Shown: positions 7,611 through 15,305 of the stretch, in pieces
How positions within the stretch are numbered: position 1 is the stretch's first letter
How the letters are laid out: every line of letters begins with the position of its first letter
NCBI GenBank assembly: GCA_963787285.1
Contig: CAWBCM010000020.1
Span: forward strand, 124,001 to 188,000
Reading direction: 5' to 3'
DNA: 64,000 bases
Source of the DNA: JAHEJN01 sp963787285
GTDB taxonomy: Bacteria > Actinomycetota > Acidimicrobiia > Acidimicrobiales > JAHEJN01
The notes under the pieces: generated by a model
What the model was told of the DNA's origin: nothing
What the model saw: the letters and a program-made list of their open reading frames with translations, nothing else
Database searches by the model: none
Made by a program: the position numbers and the translations under genes

Positions 7611-8987
7611 TCAGGCGTTCAGCAGCAGGAGGAGCCCCACCACCGTGTAACCCACCATCGCGGCGAGCATCGGGTACTGGGAACGTATGGCCAGCGCGGC
7701 ATCGTGGCGTTCGACGGCCCGGTCATGGGCGACCGTGACGCCCGCGATGTGGCCGACGACGATCGACACGACCTGTACCCAGGCGATGACGGCCGCCGAC
7801 ACCAACAAGAAATCGATGCGGTTGTCCTGGGTGCCGAAGAGATCCCATCCTCGACCGTAGGGGTCCGAGGCCTGGATGAGGAAGTTCTGACCTTCGAACA
7901 CCAACAGCGAGAAGTAGTGCGCGATGGCGTAGGCGAACATGATCGGAACCAACGAGGCCACGAAGTCGTCGGCCACGTCGGGCTGGGCCCGCCCGGTGAG
8001 CTGTGCCGTGATCCACGAGGCCGTGTGGTAGACGGCGGCGACCGCGGCGACGACCCACGCCATTCCGAGCGAATTCACCGCCGTCAGGTCCCAACCGGTC
8101 CGACCTGCGATGATGTCGGCCCAAGCGTCGACGCCCTCGGTGCCGTCGAAGGTGGTCGATCCGAGCACGACGAGGACGAACCCGACGGTGAAGCGATTGG
8201 GCTCGAGGCGGCTGAGTCCGGTGAAGGGGAGTCGCAGGCCCACACGGCCGTCGGCACGCCGATACAGCGGTGCCATGGCTCCCAGCAGTGACGCCAACAC
8301 CGCGAACCCGTCGTTCACGCGCAGCCAGTCGCGACCGTAGCGGGCACCGCCGGCGATCATGACCGCAGAATGGAGCGAGAGCCACAACGCGAGCGCTCGG
8401 GGATCGGCTGGTGAGTGATACGCCAGCTCGAGCCAGAGGAACGCAGCGATGGAAACCACGGCCAGTGGGCCCGCATGACCGGCGGGTACCGCCGACGCCT
8501 GATCGAGCGGCTCGCGCCGGAGCGCGGCGACGATGGTGTCGAAGGGACTGACGCGTGTCCAGAATCCTCCAACCAGCGCCGAGACGAGCTGGAGTCCCAC
8601 CCAGAAGACGACGAAGACGGCGATCGGTGAGATGTTGACCGCGGCGTTGTCGGTGCCGAACCACGCCGCCGTGAGTACGACGATCCACACTCCCAGCGCG
8701 ACCACTCTCGCGACCAGTTCGAGCCCCGAGATCGGCTTCGTCGATCGGAACCCGAGTTGCGTGCCCGTGCTCGCCTCGACCAGCCGAGGGGTCACCCACA
8801 GCAGACCGAGCGCTGCGAAGGACACGACCACCGCGACGGCGGCACCCCACACCACCTGCCACACCGGAAGCGGAAGATCACCGCGGGAGCCCACACCGTG
8901 GGCCCCCGCGGCGTCGGCGAACAGTGTGACCGCAGCCGCGCTCGCAATGAGGGCGCCGGTCACGACGGGAGTGCGACGGAGCGTCAA
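7611..8987 (-). CDS. Polytopic membrane protein (annotated in relatives as fenitrothion hydrolase-like)
   Basis: A 458-residue membrane protein with an N-terminal signal-like helix followed by AHGVGSRGDLPLPVWQVVWG and about ten hydrophobic segments. Actinobacterial relatives beginning AHG.G.R.DLP.P are often labelled fenitrothion hydrolase from one bacterial enzyme, but I see no hydrolase motif and regard the function as unknown. The likely start is TTG at 8987, in a TTGA overlap with the lipoprotein stop; a GTG at 8963 is the alternative. It is the last gene of a three-gene operon with the Met/His-rich lipoprotein and a small membrane protein, suggesting a shared role in metal or cell-envelope handling (inference). 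Confidence 0.65.
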   Translation of the reverse strand: MTLRRTPVVTGALIASAAAVTLFADAAGAHGVGSRGDLPLPVWQVVWGAAVAVVVSFAALGLLWVTPRLVEASTGTQLGFRSTKPISGLELVARVVALGVWIVVLTAAWFGTDNAAVNISPIAVFVVFWVGLQLVSALVGGFWTRVSPFDTIVAALRREPLDQASAVPAGHAGPLAVVSIAAFLWLELAYHSPADPRALALWLSLHSAVMIAGGARYGRDWLRVNDGFAVLASLLGAMAPLYRRADGRVGLRLPFTGLSRLEPNRFTVGFVLVVLGSTTFDGTEGVDAWADIIAGRTGWDLTAVNSLGMAWVVAAVAAVYHTASWITAQLTGRAQPDVADDFVASLVPIMFAYAIAHYFSLLVFEGQNFLIQASDPYGRGWDLFGTQDNRIDFLLVSAAVIAWVQVVSIVVGHIAGVTVAHDRAVERHDAALAIRSQYPMLAAMVGYTVVGLLLLLNA

Positions 8988-9877
8988 CGGACGGCGAGCT
9001 CGGTGAGGGCCAGGCCGGAGTTCTCGAGCTCGACCTCCCACACTCCGGGGAGGTCGGCGCCGAAGGTGATCTCGGCCGCCACACCCGGCGTCAGATCGGC
9101 GAAGAGGTCGTAGCCGTGCACATGCATCTCGTCGGCGGTGTCCGACACGATTCGAATGGTGACTTGCGCGCCACGGTCGACATCGTGACGCCCGCCTCCG
9201 GTGACGGTCCCGCCGGCCACGCTGAGGACGATCTCCTGGGCCGAACCCATGTCGCCCGTGTCGTCCATGTCGTCCATGTCGCCCATGTCGTCCATGTCGT
9301 CCATGTCGTCCATGTCGTCCATGTCGTCCATGGGGACGAGCTCACCGGCGGTCTCGGTGATGCTGGTGGTGGCATCGATGATTTCGCCGTCGACGGCCAG
9401 AGCGGAGTGGTTGTTGGCCGACAATTCGACCCGCACCTCGTGATCACCGGGCTCGAGGGCCGGCAGGTGGTACCACTCGCCGTACAGTCGGGCCACCTTG
9501 ACCCCGTCGACGTAGAGGTGCATGTGTCCCTCACCCTCGATCGGCTCGGTCGACGCGTGCTCGGGTGCCAGTCGGTGACCAGTGGGAACGGCGTGGAGGT
9601 TCCAACCCGAGATCGGGTCGGCGGTGACCTCCAGCGTCACGGTCGGTACCGGCGACCAGACGACTTCGAGCATCTCGCTGTGCTGGTGTTGGTGGCCGTC
9701 GGCGGCTGGGTTGTCGGCGGTGACGGTTTCGTCGTCGGGGGTGACCGTTGCGGTCGGTTCCGGGTCGGCCCCGGCCTCGATGGCCGTTGGTGCGGTGCTC
9801 GACGAGCACCCGGCCCCGGCCACGGCGACGGCGACGAAGAGCGCGGCGAAACGCGCGGTGAACGATCGGATTTTCAT
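8984..9877 (-). CDS. Met/His/Asp-rich lipoprotein with cupredoxin-like C terminus
   Basis: A 297-residue exported lipoprotein with lipobox VAGAGC (lipid-carrying Cys at 24). An HQHQHSEM cluster is followed by a domain with MHLYVDGVKV and LSANNHSALAVDG. Next comes a run of MDD triplets (nine 9-bp units), then a C-terminal beta-domain with DEMHVHGYDL and a PGVWEVELE strand resembling EfeO/cupredoxin-like domains. Methionine and histidine clusters suggest copper or another soft metal (inference). ATG at 9877 has AGAGGAG just upstream. The stop overlaps the TTG of the membrane protein gene. Alternatives include a general periplasmic adhesin. Confidence 0.7.
   Translation of the reverse strand: MKIRSFTARFAALFVAVAVAGAGCSSSTAPTAIEAGADPEPTATVTPDDETVTADNPAADGHQHQHSEMLEVVWSPVPTVTLEVTADPISGWNLHAVPTGHRLAPEHASTEPIEGEGHMHLYVDGVKVARLYGEWYHLPALEPGDHEVRVELSANNHSALAVDGEIIDATTSITETAGELVPMDDMDDMDDMDDMDDMGDMDDMDDTGDMGSAQEIVLSVAGGTVTGGGRHDVDRGAQVTIRIVSDTADEMHVHGYDLFADLTPGVAAEITFGADLPGVWEVELENSGLALTELAVR
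9248..9331. repeat. 9-bp tandem repeat inside the lipoprotein gene
   Basis: Nine units of catgtcgtc (two with gcc, one starting cgt) run from 9248 to 9328, followed by a final cat. On the coding strand each unit reads ATG-GAC-GAC, Met-Asp-Asp. Because the unit is 9 bp, copy changes keep the frame and would lengthen or shorten the Met/Asp linker. Five adjacent units are identical, a substrate for slippage. Confidence 0.9.
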
Positions 9878-9918
9878 GGGGGCTCCTCTGAGAGTGACGG
9901 TGAACGACGGGAAATCGC

Positions 9919-10452
9919 TCAGCGTGGGGGAGCCCGCGAACCGAACCGTCGGCCGCGGTCGACGCGGCAGGGCACCGCAGAGGGAATCATGCGCCACAGC
10001 CGGACAGGACCCTCGGCCCGGTCCGGCCCGGGTCGGGTAGCGATTCCGGCGCCCAGGCGCTCGGCGTGACGAACGATCGTCAACAACGCGAGGGCCACGA
10101 GCGGTTGGGCGACGAGCCCGACCAGCACGGGAGCGGTGGTGAAGGCGTGGGCGACGGAGGCACCCGATCCGACGCCCTCGAACAGCTCTTGGGCGAGGAA
10201 GAGACCGGCTTGGAGGAGAGCCAGTCGACCGACGGTGAGGGTCACGATCGAACCGTTGCCCACCGCGGCCCGAATCACGACGACGCCGACGACGGCGAAC
10301 GAGAGCGACAGGATCATGGCGAAGACGGTGTCGGTGGCTGCGTGACCCGTGAAGCCGACGCCGGTCGACAACAGGCCGTAGGCGAGCGCGTGGGAGAGCA
10401 TCGAGCCGGTTATGGCGAGTACGCCATGGGCCAATCGACGGTCGGCGGTCAC
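9919..10452 (-). CDS. Small membrane protein, unknown function
   Basis: 177 residues with about four hydrophobic helices and a basic, arginine-rich C-terminal tail (about 140-177). No family is recognised. The first helices read LAHGVLAITGSMLSHALAYGLL, with histidines near the membrane surface. Start: GTG at 10452 with TAGGCT 7 nt upstream. It leads the operon that continues 41 bp later into the Met/His-rich lipoprotein and then the polytopic membrane protein, so it probably works with them. The C-terminal tail is low in complexity, so the true function is not inferable. Confidence 0.6.
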   Translation of the reverse strand: MTADRRLAHGVLAITGSMLSHALAYGLLSTGVGFTGHAATDTVFAMILSLSFAVVGVVVIRAAVGNGSIVTLTVGRLALLQAGLFLAQELFEGVGSGASVAHAFTTAPVLVGLVAQPLVALALLTIVRHAERLGAGIATRPGPDRAEGPVRLWRMIPSAVPCRVDRGRRFGSRAPPR

Positions 10453-10465
10453 GCCACCGAGCCTA
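10453..10465 (-). promoter_or_regulatory. Leaderless-type -10 for the lipoprotein operon
   Basis: TAGGCT on the minus strand (complement of 10460-10465) lies exactly 7 nt before the GTG at 10452. This is the same layout as at other first genes in the window. No ribosome-binding site precedes the GTG. Confidence 0.45.
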
Positions 10466-10516
10466 GCGGTGCACGGGTCGGGGTCCCGATCACGACCCGG
10501 CGGTCGGGAACGGGCC

Positions 10517-10831
10517 TCACACGCTCAGGACGATCAGGACGACCAGCGCGGCCACGACCAGTGCGCCGACCCCGAGACTGACGATGGCGGCCCAATTGGT
10601 GCGCGGGAGGGGCTGGACGGCATCGTCGATCGGTGCGGCGGGGGCGATCGGGAGGTCGGCCTCGGGTCGCGTGTCGATGACCGGTGGATCGATTCCGATC
10701 GTTGCTCCGTCGCGGACGCGACCGGTCCAGCCGGTCCCGTCCCACCAGCGGGCCTGATGACGCTGGAACGGGTCGGGATGCCACGCCGGTCCCGTCGGTC
10801 GCGGCTCCTGTTCTCGTCGCCCCGGTGCCAT
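10517..10831 (-). CDS. DUF2510 domain membrane protein
   Basis: A 104-residue protein with an N-terminal DUF2510 domain: GPAWHPDPFQRHQARWWDG followed by WTGRV, the tryptophan-rich motif common in actinobacterial membrane proteins. After a Pro/Ala linker there is one C-terminal transmembrane helix (about 80-104) running to the last residue. It is tail-anchored with the domain in the cytoplasm (inference). TAGTGT lies 6 nt before the ATG. It diverges from the pentapeptide-repeat gene. The molecular role of DUF2510 is not established. Confidence 0.8.
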   Translation of the reverse strand: MAPGRREQEPRPTGPAWHPDPFQRHQARWWDGTGWTGRVRDGATIGIDPPVIDTRPEADLPIAPAAPIDDAVQPLPRTNWAAIVSLGVGALVVAALVVLIVLSV

Positions 10832-10843
10832 CGCGCCACACTA
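10832..10843 (-). promoter_or_regulatory. Leaderless-type -10 for the DUF2510 gene
   Basis: TAGTGT (complement of 10838-10843) is 6 nt from the ATG at 10831. On the other strand TACCCT lies 8 nt before the GTG of the divergent gene at 10888, so the 56-bp gap appears to hold two leaderless promoters. Confidence 0.4.
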
Positions 10844-10887
10844 GGGCGCGACCGGCCCGCTCGGGGGCGCCACTACCCTCACGTGTC

Positions 10888-11961
10888 GTGGACCCGACCC
10901 CCGCCGACTCGACGCCGCGTTGGCAGCATCCGCTGATTGCGATCGGGGTCACGCTCTTCGTGGTGGTCACCGTGGTCGCGGCGATTTCCTTCGGCACGTC
11001 GTCGAACGGGGCGTCCGATGACGCGAGTGCCGACGCTGCGCCTCCGCCGTCCTCACCGAGCGATCCTGTCGACCCCACACCCCTTCCGGTGGTTCCTCTC
11101 GAGCCGCCGGTGGCCCCGGCTCCGGTGCTGCGGATCGAAGCCGAGCGCCCGTCACGCACTCTGCTGATCGACGCCGTGAACGCCTATCTCGCTGCGTGGC
11201 GCGCCGACGACGCGATCCAACTGGCCGAGCTCACGTGGTCGAAGTGCACAGCGCCGGGCACAGGTATCGCGACCGAGCTCGACGGTCGCCTCGGCGAGGA
11301 GCGTGCCGGTGCCTCGGCCGCACGAACCATCGTGGTGAGTGCGACGCTCGGTGCCACCGATGTCGTCGACGACGCCGGTGCCGCCGTCGACCGGCTGGTC
11401 TTCCGGCTCGAGGACGACCGCTGGCGCAGCGGCCTGTGTCCCGATGTCGAGAACGACCTCGGTTCGATCGTTCGCCTCCCGGCCGATCTGACCCGCGTGG
11501 CGGGGCTGAGCTTCGAGGATGAATCGATGACCGCCGAGGTTCTGCAACGACGAGACCTGGCCTACGCGGTCTTCGACGGCGCCACGTTGCGCCAGGCCAA
11601 CTTCTACGATGCCGACATCGAGGGCGCCAGCTTCGTCGGAGCCGATCTCGTCGATGCCTGGGCACCCGATGTCGACTCGGGTACACAAGGAGCAGTGTTC
11701 GACGACGCCGATCTCACGCGTGCGGTGTTCTTCGATGCGAATCTCACCGGCTCGTCCTTCGCCGGTGCCGACGCGCGATCCGCCGACTTCACCGGCGCCG
11801 TCCTCGACGACGTCGACTTCCGGGGCGCCAACCTCGACGGGGCCTTCATCGACCGAATAGCGGCTTCTGCGGTCACCGATTGGACCGGTGCGGTGTGTCC
11901 TGACGGCGAGACCGCGAGAGAGACGACCGGCTGCCTGGAGAACCTCAACCCCTACGGCTGA
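10888..11961 (+). CDS. Membrane-anchored pentapeptide-repeat protein
   Basis: A 357-residue protein: a short cytoplasmic N terminus, one transmembrane helix (about 15-35), a Pro/Ser/Asp-rich linker, then a domain with ECs such as TWSKCTAPG and a paired Cys in SGLCPDVEND. The C-terminal pentapeptide repeats (about 215-330) carry FDGATLRQANFYDADIEGA and FRGANLDGAF. Such A(D/N)LXX repeats form right-handed quadrilateral beta-helices used for protein interaction or DNA mimicry. The helix before it puts the repeats outside the membrane, so a gyrase-protecting role is unlikely. GTG at 10888 is preferred to far-upstream starts in the divergent gene. Confidence 0.75.
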   Translation: MDPTPADSTPRWQHPLIAIGVTLFVVVTVVAAISFGTSSNGASDDASADAAPPPSSPSDPVDPTPLPVVPLEPPVAPAPVLRIEAERPSRTLLIDAVNAYLAAWRADDAIQLAELTWSKCTAPGTGIATELDGRLGEERAGASAARTIVVSATLGATDVVDDAGAAVDRLVFRLEDDRWRSGLCPDVENDLGSIVRLPADLTRVAGLSFEDESMTAEVLQRRDLAYAVFDGATLRQANFYDADIEGASFVGADLVDAWAPDVDSGTQGAVFDDADLTRAVFFDANLTGSSFAGADARSADFTGAVLDDVDFRGANLDGAFIDRIAASAVTDWTGAVCPDGETARETTGCLENLNPYG

Positions 11962-12469
11962 GGCGGCCGAAGCGGGCGACGACCGCCGAGATCGCAGGCA
12001 CGGGACCGGGTCCGATGGGTTCGAGCGAGAAGGCAACGTGGACCTCGTCGTCGACGACCTCGACCTCGGCGGCGAGCTGGTAGAGAGCGGAGCCGGAATC
12101 GTGCACCAGCAGCTGGAAGAGCCCTGCTTCGGCGTCCTGATAGGTCACGTCACCGAGGCGGTGGGCGACATCGAGGAGGTGGACGAACGGGTCGGCCTCG
12201 TCGGGAATCCGCAGTACGGCGACGTCGGGCCGGACGAGCATCGCCGTGCTGGCCGCTGGGGTGCTCGGCAGCGCACCGGACTCGTAGGCGGCACGGACGA
12301 TGGCGAACGCGCCGGTGATGAGGCTGGCCTCGCTCGTGGAGTCCTCGGCCTCACCGCCACCGAGGTCGGGATGGGCTCGCCGGATGAGCAGCCGGTAGGC
12401 GCGCCGGACCGAGACCCAGTCATCGGTGGGGGAGACGCCGAGAACGGCGCAGGCTTCGAGCGGCGACAC
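11945..12469 (-). CDS. J-domain protein
   Basis: A 174-residue protein with a truncated N-terminal J domain: ACAVLGVSPTDDWVSVRRAYRLL then the HPD motif in RRAHPDLGGG, the residues that stimulate DnaK ATPase. There is no Gly/Phe region or zinc fingers, so it is a type III J-protein. The rest (about 75-174) is an unrecognised alpha/beta domain. It probably directs DnaK to a specific client (inference). It converges with the pentapeptide gene, overlapping its 3' end by 17 bp. The start is GTG at 12469. Confidence 0.75.
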   Translation of the reverse strand: MSPLEACAVLGVSPTDDWVSVRRAYRLLIRRAHPDLGGGEAEDSTSEASLITGAFAIVRAAYESGALPSTPAASTAMLVRPDVAVLRIPDEADPFVHLLDVAHRLGDVTYQDAEAGLFQLLVHDSGSALYQLAAEVEVVDDEVHVAFSLEPIGPGPVPAISAVVARFGRLSRRG

Positions 12470-12494
12470 GTTCCCAGTCTGCCCGCGGACGCGC

Positions 12495-12528
12495 CGAGGG
12501 CCGGCACCCGTTCCGGTACCGGCCCTCG
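12495..12528 (-). terminator. Hairpin downstream of the pyrophosphatase gene
   Basis: A 10-bp perfect stem CGAGGGCCGG / CCGGCCCTCG with a 14-nt loop lies 21 bp past the hppA stop. No T-run follows on either strand, which is common for actinobacterial terminators. It would separate hppA from the J-domain gene that follows in the same direction. Confidence 0.5.
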
Positions 12529-12548
12529 ATCGATCGGGTGACGGTCGA

Positions 12549-14639
12549 TCAGACGAATGCGCTCGCGAAGACCAGCGACACGATGGTCATCACCTTGATC
12601 AGGATGTTCATGGACGGACCCGAGGTGTCCTTGAACGGATCACCCACCGTGTCACCGACGACGGCTGCCTTGTGCGGGTCGGAGCCCTTGCCACCGTGGG
12701 CCCCCGCCTCGATGTACTTCTTGGCGTTGTCCCACGCGCCACCGGCGTTGGCCATGAAGATCGCGAGCGAGAAGCCCGTCACGAGCGCGCCGGCCAGCAG
12801 ACCGCCGAGCGCATCGACGCTCACGAAGCCCACGACGAGCGGAACGACCACGGCGAGGGCTCCGGGAACGATCATCTCCTTGAGCGAGGCGGCGGTGGAG
12901 ATCTCCACACAGCGAGCGGAGTCGGGTACCACGCCCTCCTTGCCTTCGCGCAGGCCGGGAATCTCGCGGAACTGTCGGCGCACCTCTTCGATCATCTGCC
13001 CGGCGGCCCGACCGACGGCGTCGATCGTCAGGGCCGCGAAGAGGAACGGCAGGCCGGCTCCGAGCAGCAAGCCGATGAACACATCGACCTCGCCGATGTC
13101 GAGGTTCAGGGCCTGGGCGGGGTCGGCCTGGGCGATGGCGAACTCGAAGCTCTTGAAGAGGGCGAGAGCGGTGAGGGCGGCCGAGCCGACGGCGAAGCCC
13201 TTGGCCACGGCGGCCGTGGTGTTCCCCAGGCTGTCCAGGGCATCGGTGACCTCGCGGACCGACGGGTCGAGCTCGGCCATCTCCGCGATGCCGCCGGCGT
13301 TGTCGGCGATGGGGCCGTAGGCGTCGACGGAAACGACGACACCGGTGGTCGCCAGCATGCCGATGGCCGCCACGGCGATGCCGTAGATCCCGCCACCGTC
13401 GTCACCGAGGGTCTGCTCGCCTCCCCAGTACGCCAGAGCCACGCCCACGAGGATCAGCACGACCGCACTGGCGACCGAGGCCATGCCACTGCTGATTCCG
13501 GCCAGGACGGTGGTGGCGGGCCCGGTCTCGGACTGGCGGGCGATCTTCTTGACCGGCCCGTAGTGATCGGAGGTGTAGTACTCGGCGGCCTTGCCGAGCG
13601 CCCAGCCCACGATGAGGCCACCGATGACCGAGACGGCCAGGCCCCACGGCTTGTCGTACAACGCGTCGTCCTCGAACAGCCAGAACGCGATGCCGAGCGT
13701 GCCGAGGACGGTGACGGCCATGGCGACATTGGTGCCCAGGTGCAGGGCACGACTGAGCGCCTTGGAGTCGGTGGAGTCGCCCCCCTTCACGAAGAAGGAC
13801 CCGACGATCGAGCCGATCATGCCGACGAAGGCGACGGCCATCGGGAACACCAGAAGCTGGATGACGCCGTCGGTGCCGTTGTCGGAGGCGACGAGGCCGG
13901 CCGAGAAGGCGGTGAGGGAGATGGGGGCGATGATCGAGCCTGCGTAACTCTCGAAGAGGTCGGCGCCCATACCGGCGACGTCGCCGACGTTGTCGCCGAC
14001 GTTGTCGGCGATGGTGGCCGGGTTGCGCGGATCGTCTTCGGGAATCCCCGCCTCGACCTTGCCGACGAGGTCGGCGCCGACATCGGCTGCCTTCGTGTAG
14101 ATGCCACCGCCGACGCGGGAGAAGAGTGCGATCGAGGACGCCCCGAGGCCGAAGGCGGTGAAGATCTCGAAGGCCTTGTCGACCTCGAGCCACACGACGA
14201 ACAGCAGGTACGTGAACATGAGCCCGAGCAGGGCCAGGCCCGCCACCGAGAAGCCCATGACGGCGCCGCCGCGAAAGGCGATCGGCAGCGCTTTGCCGGG
14301 CCCGCTCCTGGCCGCCTCGGTGGTGCGCGCGTTCGCCATCGTCGCGACAGTCATGCCCGCATATCCGGCGGTTGCCGAGAGCGCGGCGCCGAGCACGTAG
14401 CTGATGGCCGCAAGCGGCGCGATGACCACTGCGAGGAGGATCATCATCGCGACGACGAAGACCGACACCCACTGGTATTCCTTCTTGAGGAACGCTCGTG
14501 CGCCCTTGTGGATCTCGTTCATCAGGAACTGCATTCGCTCGTTGCCCGGCGATGCCTTCTTGACGTCGAGGTAATAGAACACAGCCAGACCAAGAGCAGC
14601 GATGGCGCTGAGAGCGGCGAGATACGGGACGGCGTCCAT
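12549..14639 (-). CDS. hppA: Membrane pyrophosphatase, K+-dependent type
   Basis: A 696-residue polytopic pump that couples pyrophosphate hydrolysis to H+ or Na+ export. Active-site signatures are DVGADLVGKVEAGIPEDD and NPATIADNVGDNVGDVAGMG, and the late DNAGGAWDNAKKYIE-type loop is present as NAGGAWDNAKKYIEAG. In GNTTAAVAKGFAVGSAALTA the residue after GNTTA is Ala; K+-independent enzymes have Lys there, so this belongs to the K+-dependent group. Whether Na+ or H+ is pumped cannot be decided by eye. AAGGAGGAG precedes the ATG. It recycles PPi from biosynthesis while building an ion gradient. Confidence 0.95.
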   Translation of the reverse strand: MDAVPYLAALSAIAALGLAVFYYLDVKKASPGNERMQFLMNEIHKGARAFLKKEYQWVSVFVVAMMILLAVVIAPLAAISYVLGAALSATAGYAGMTVATMANARTTEAARSGPGKALPIAFRGGAVMGFSVAGLALLGLMFTYLLFVVWLEVDKAFEIFTAFGLGASSIALFSRVGGGIYTKAADVGADLVGKVEAGIPEDDPRNPATIADNVGDNVGDVAGMGADLFESYAGSIIAPISLTAFSAGLVASDNGTDGVIQLLVFPMAVAFVGMIGSIVGSFFVKGGDSTDSKALSRALHLGTNVAMAVTVLGTLGIAFWLFEDDALYDKPWGLAVSVIGGLIVGWALGKAAEYYTSDHYGPVKKIARQSETGPATTVLAGISSGMASVASAVVLILVGVALAYWGGEQTLGDDGGGIYGIAVAAIGMLATTGVVVSVDAYGPIADNAGGIAEMAELDPSVREVTDALDSLGNTTAAVAKGFAVGSAALTALALFKSFEFAIAQADPAQALNLDIGEVDVFIGLLLGAGLPFLFAALTIDAVGRAAGQMIEEVRRQFREIPGLREGKEGVVPDSARCVEISTAASLKEMIVPGALAVVVPLVVGFVSVDALGGLLAGALVTGFSLAIFMANAGGAWDNAKKYIEAGAHGGKGSDPHKAAVVGDTVGDPFKDTSGPSMNILIKVMTIVSLVFASAFV

Positions 14640-14710
14640 TGGGATGTCGTCTCCTCCTTGGGGTCGAGTGGAACCGTCCGAAGCTACTGTTCCGCTCGGA
14701 GTGCCACAAC

Positions 14711-15295
14711 ATGACCGATGACCTCGATGCGCTACGTCGCGAGATGCGAGCTCGACGACGCGACCTGCCGCCCGCCCGTCGAGCGGTGGCCGACAGGTTG
14801 ATCAACCGGCATCTGGCCGATCTCGTCACCGAGCTCGGAGCGTCGTCGGTCTCGTCGTATCTGGCGACCGATGGTGAGCCCGACCTCTCGGCGTTCCACG
14901 AGGCTTGTGCCGGCGCCGTCGTGACAGTTGCGGTGCCGGTCATGGGTGCCGATCGGACCCTGGAGTTCCGACCACTCGGCGGCCACCCACTGGCGGTCAA
15001 CTCGGTGGGCATTCCCGAGCCACAGACCACCGATGTGGTCGAGCTCGGTTCGCTCGACGTGGTGGTCACGCCGCTGGTGCTGTTCGATGGTGCAGGCAAT
15101 CGCGTCGGGCGCGGTGGCGGTTGGTACGACCGAGCCCTGGCGAATCGACGGGCCGACCAGCGCCTCGTCGGCGTCGCCTATCACTTCCAGCAGCGTCCGG
15201 CGGTCCCGACCCATGCGGGCGATGTGCCCCTCGACATGGTCGTCACCGACCGGGCAGTTCATCGGGACTGTCGTCGCCACGATTCCGGTGGTTGA
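14711..15295 (+). CDS. 5-formyltetrahydrofolate cyclo-ligase
   Basis: A 194-residue enzyme that converts 5-formyl-THF to 5,10-methenyl-THF with ATP, returning a storage folate to one-carbon metabolism. The N terminus has LRREMRARRRDLPPA, the arginine-rich ATP-contact helix, and the C-terminal motif NRVGRGGGWYDRAL is the family phosphate-binding loop. The length matches the family. It diverges from hppA and is followed after 10 bp by an FAD-dependent oxidoreductase gene. ATG at 14711 is the only start that removes a non-homologous extension. Confidence 0.87.
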   Translation: MTDDLDALRREMRARRRDLPPARRAVADRLINRHLADLVTELGASSVSSYLATDGEPDLSAFHEACAGAVVTVAVPVMGADRTLEFRPLGGHPLAVNSVGIPEPQTTDVVELGSLDVVVTPLVLFDGAGNRVGRGGGWYDRALANRRADQRLVGVAYHFQQRPAVPTHAGDVPLDMVVTDRAVHRDCRRHDSGG

Positions 15296-15305
15296 GCGCG
15301 CCGCC

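Noticed and set aside
9248..9331. CRISPR array
   Set aside because: The repeat has 9-bp contiguous units inside a reading frame, with no spacers and no cas genes.
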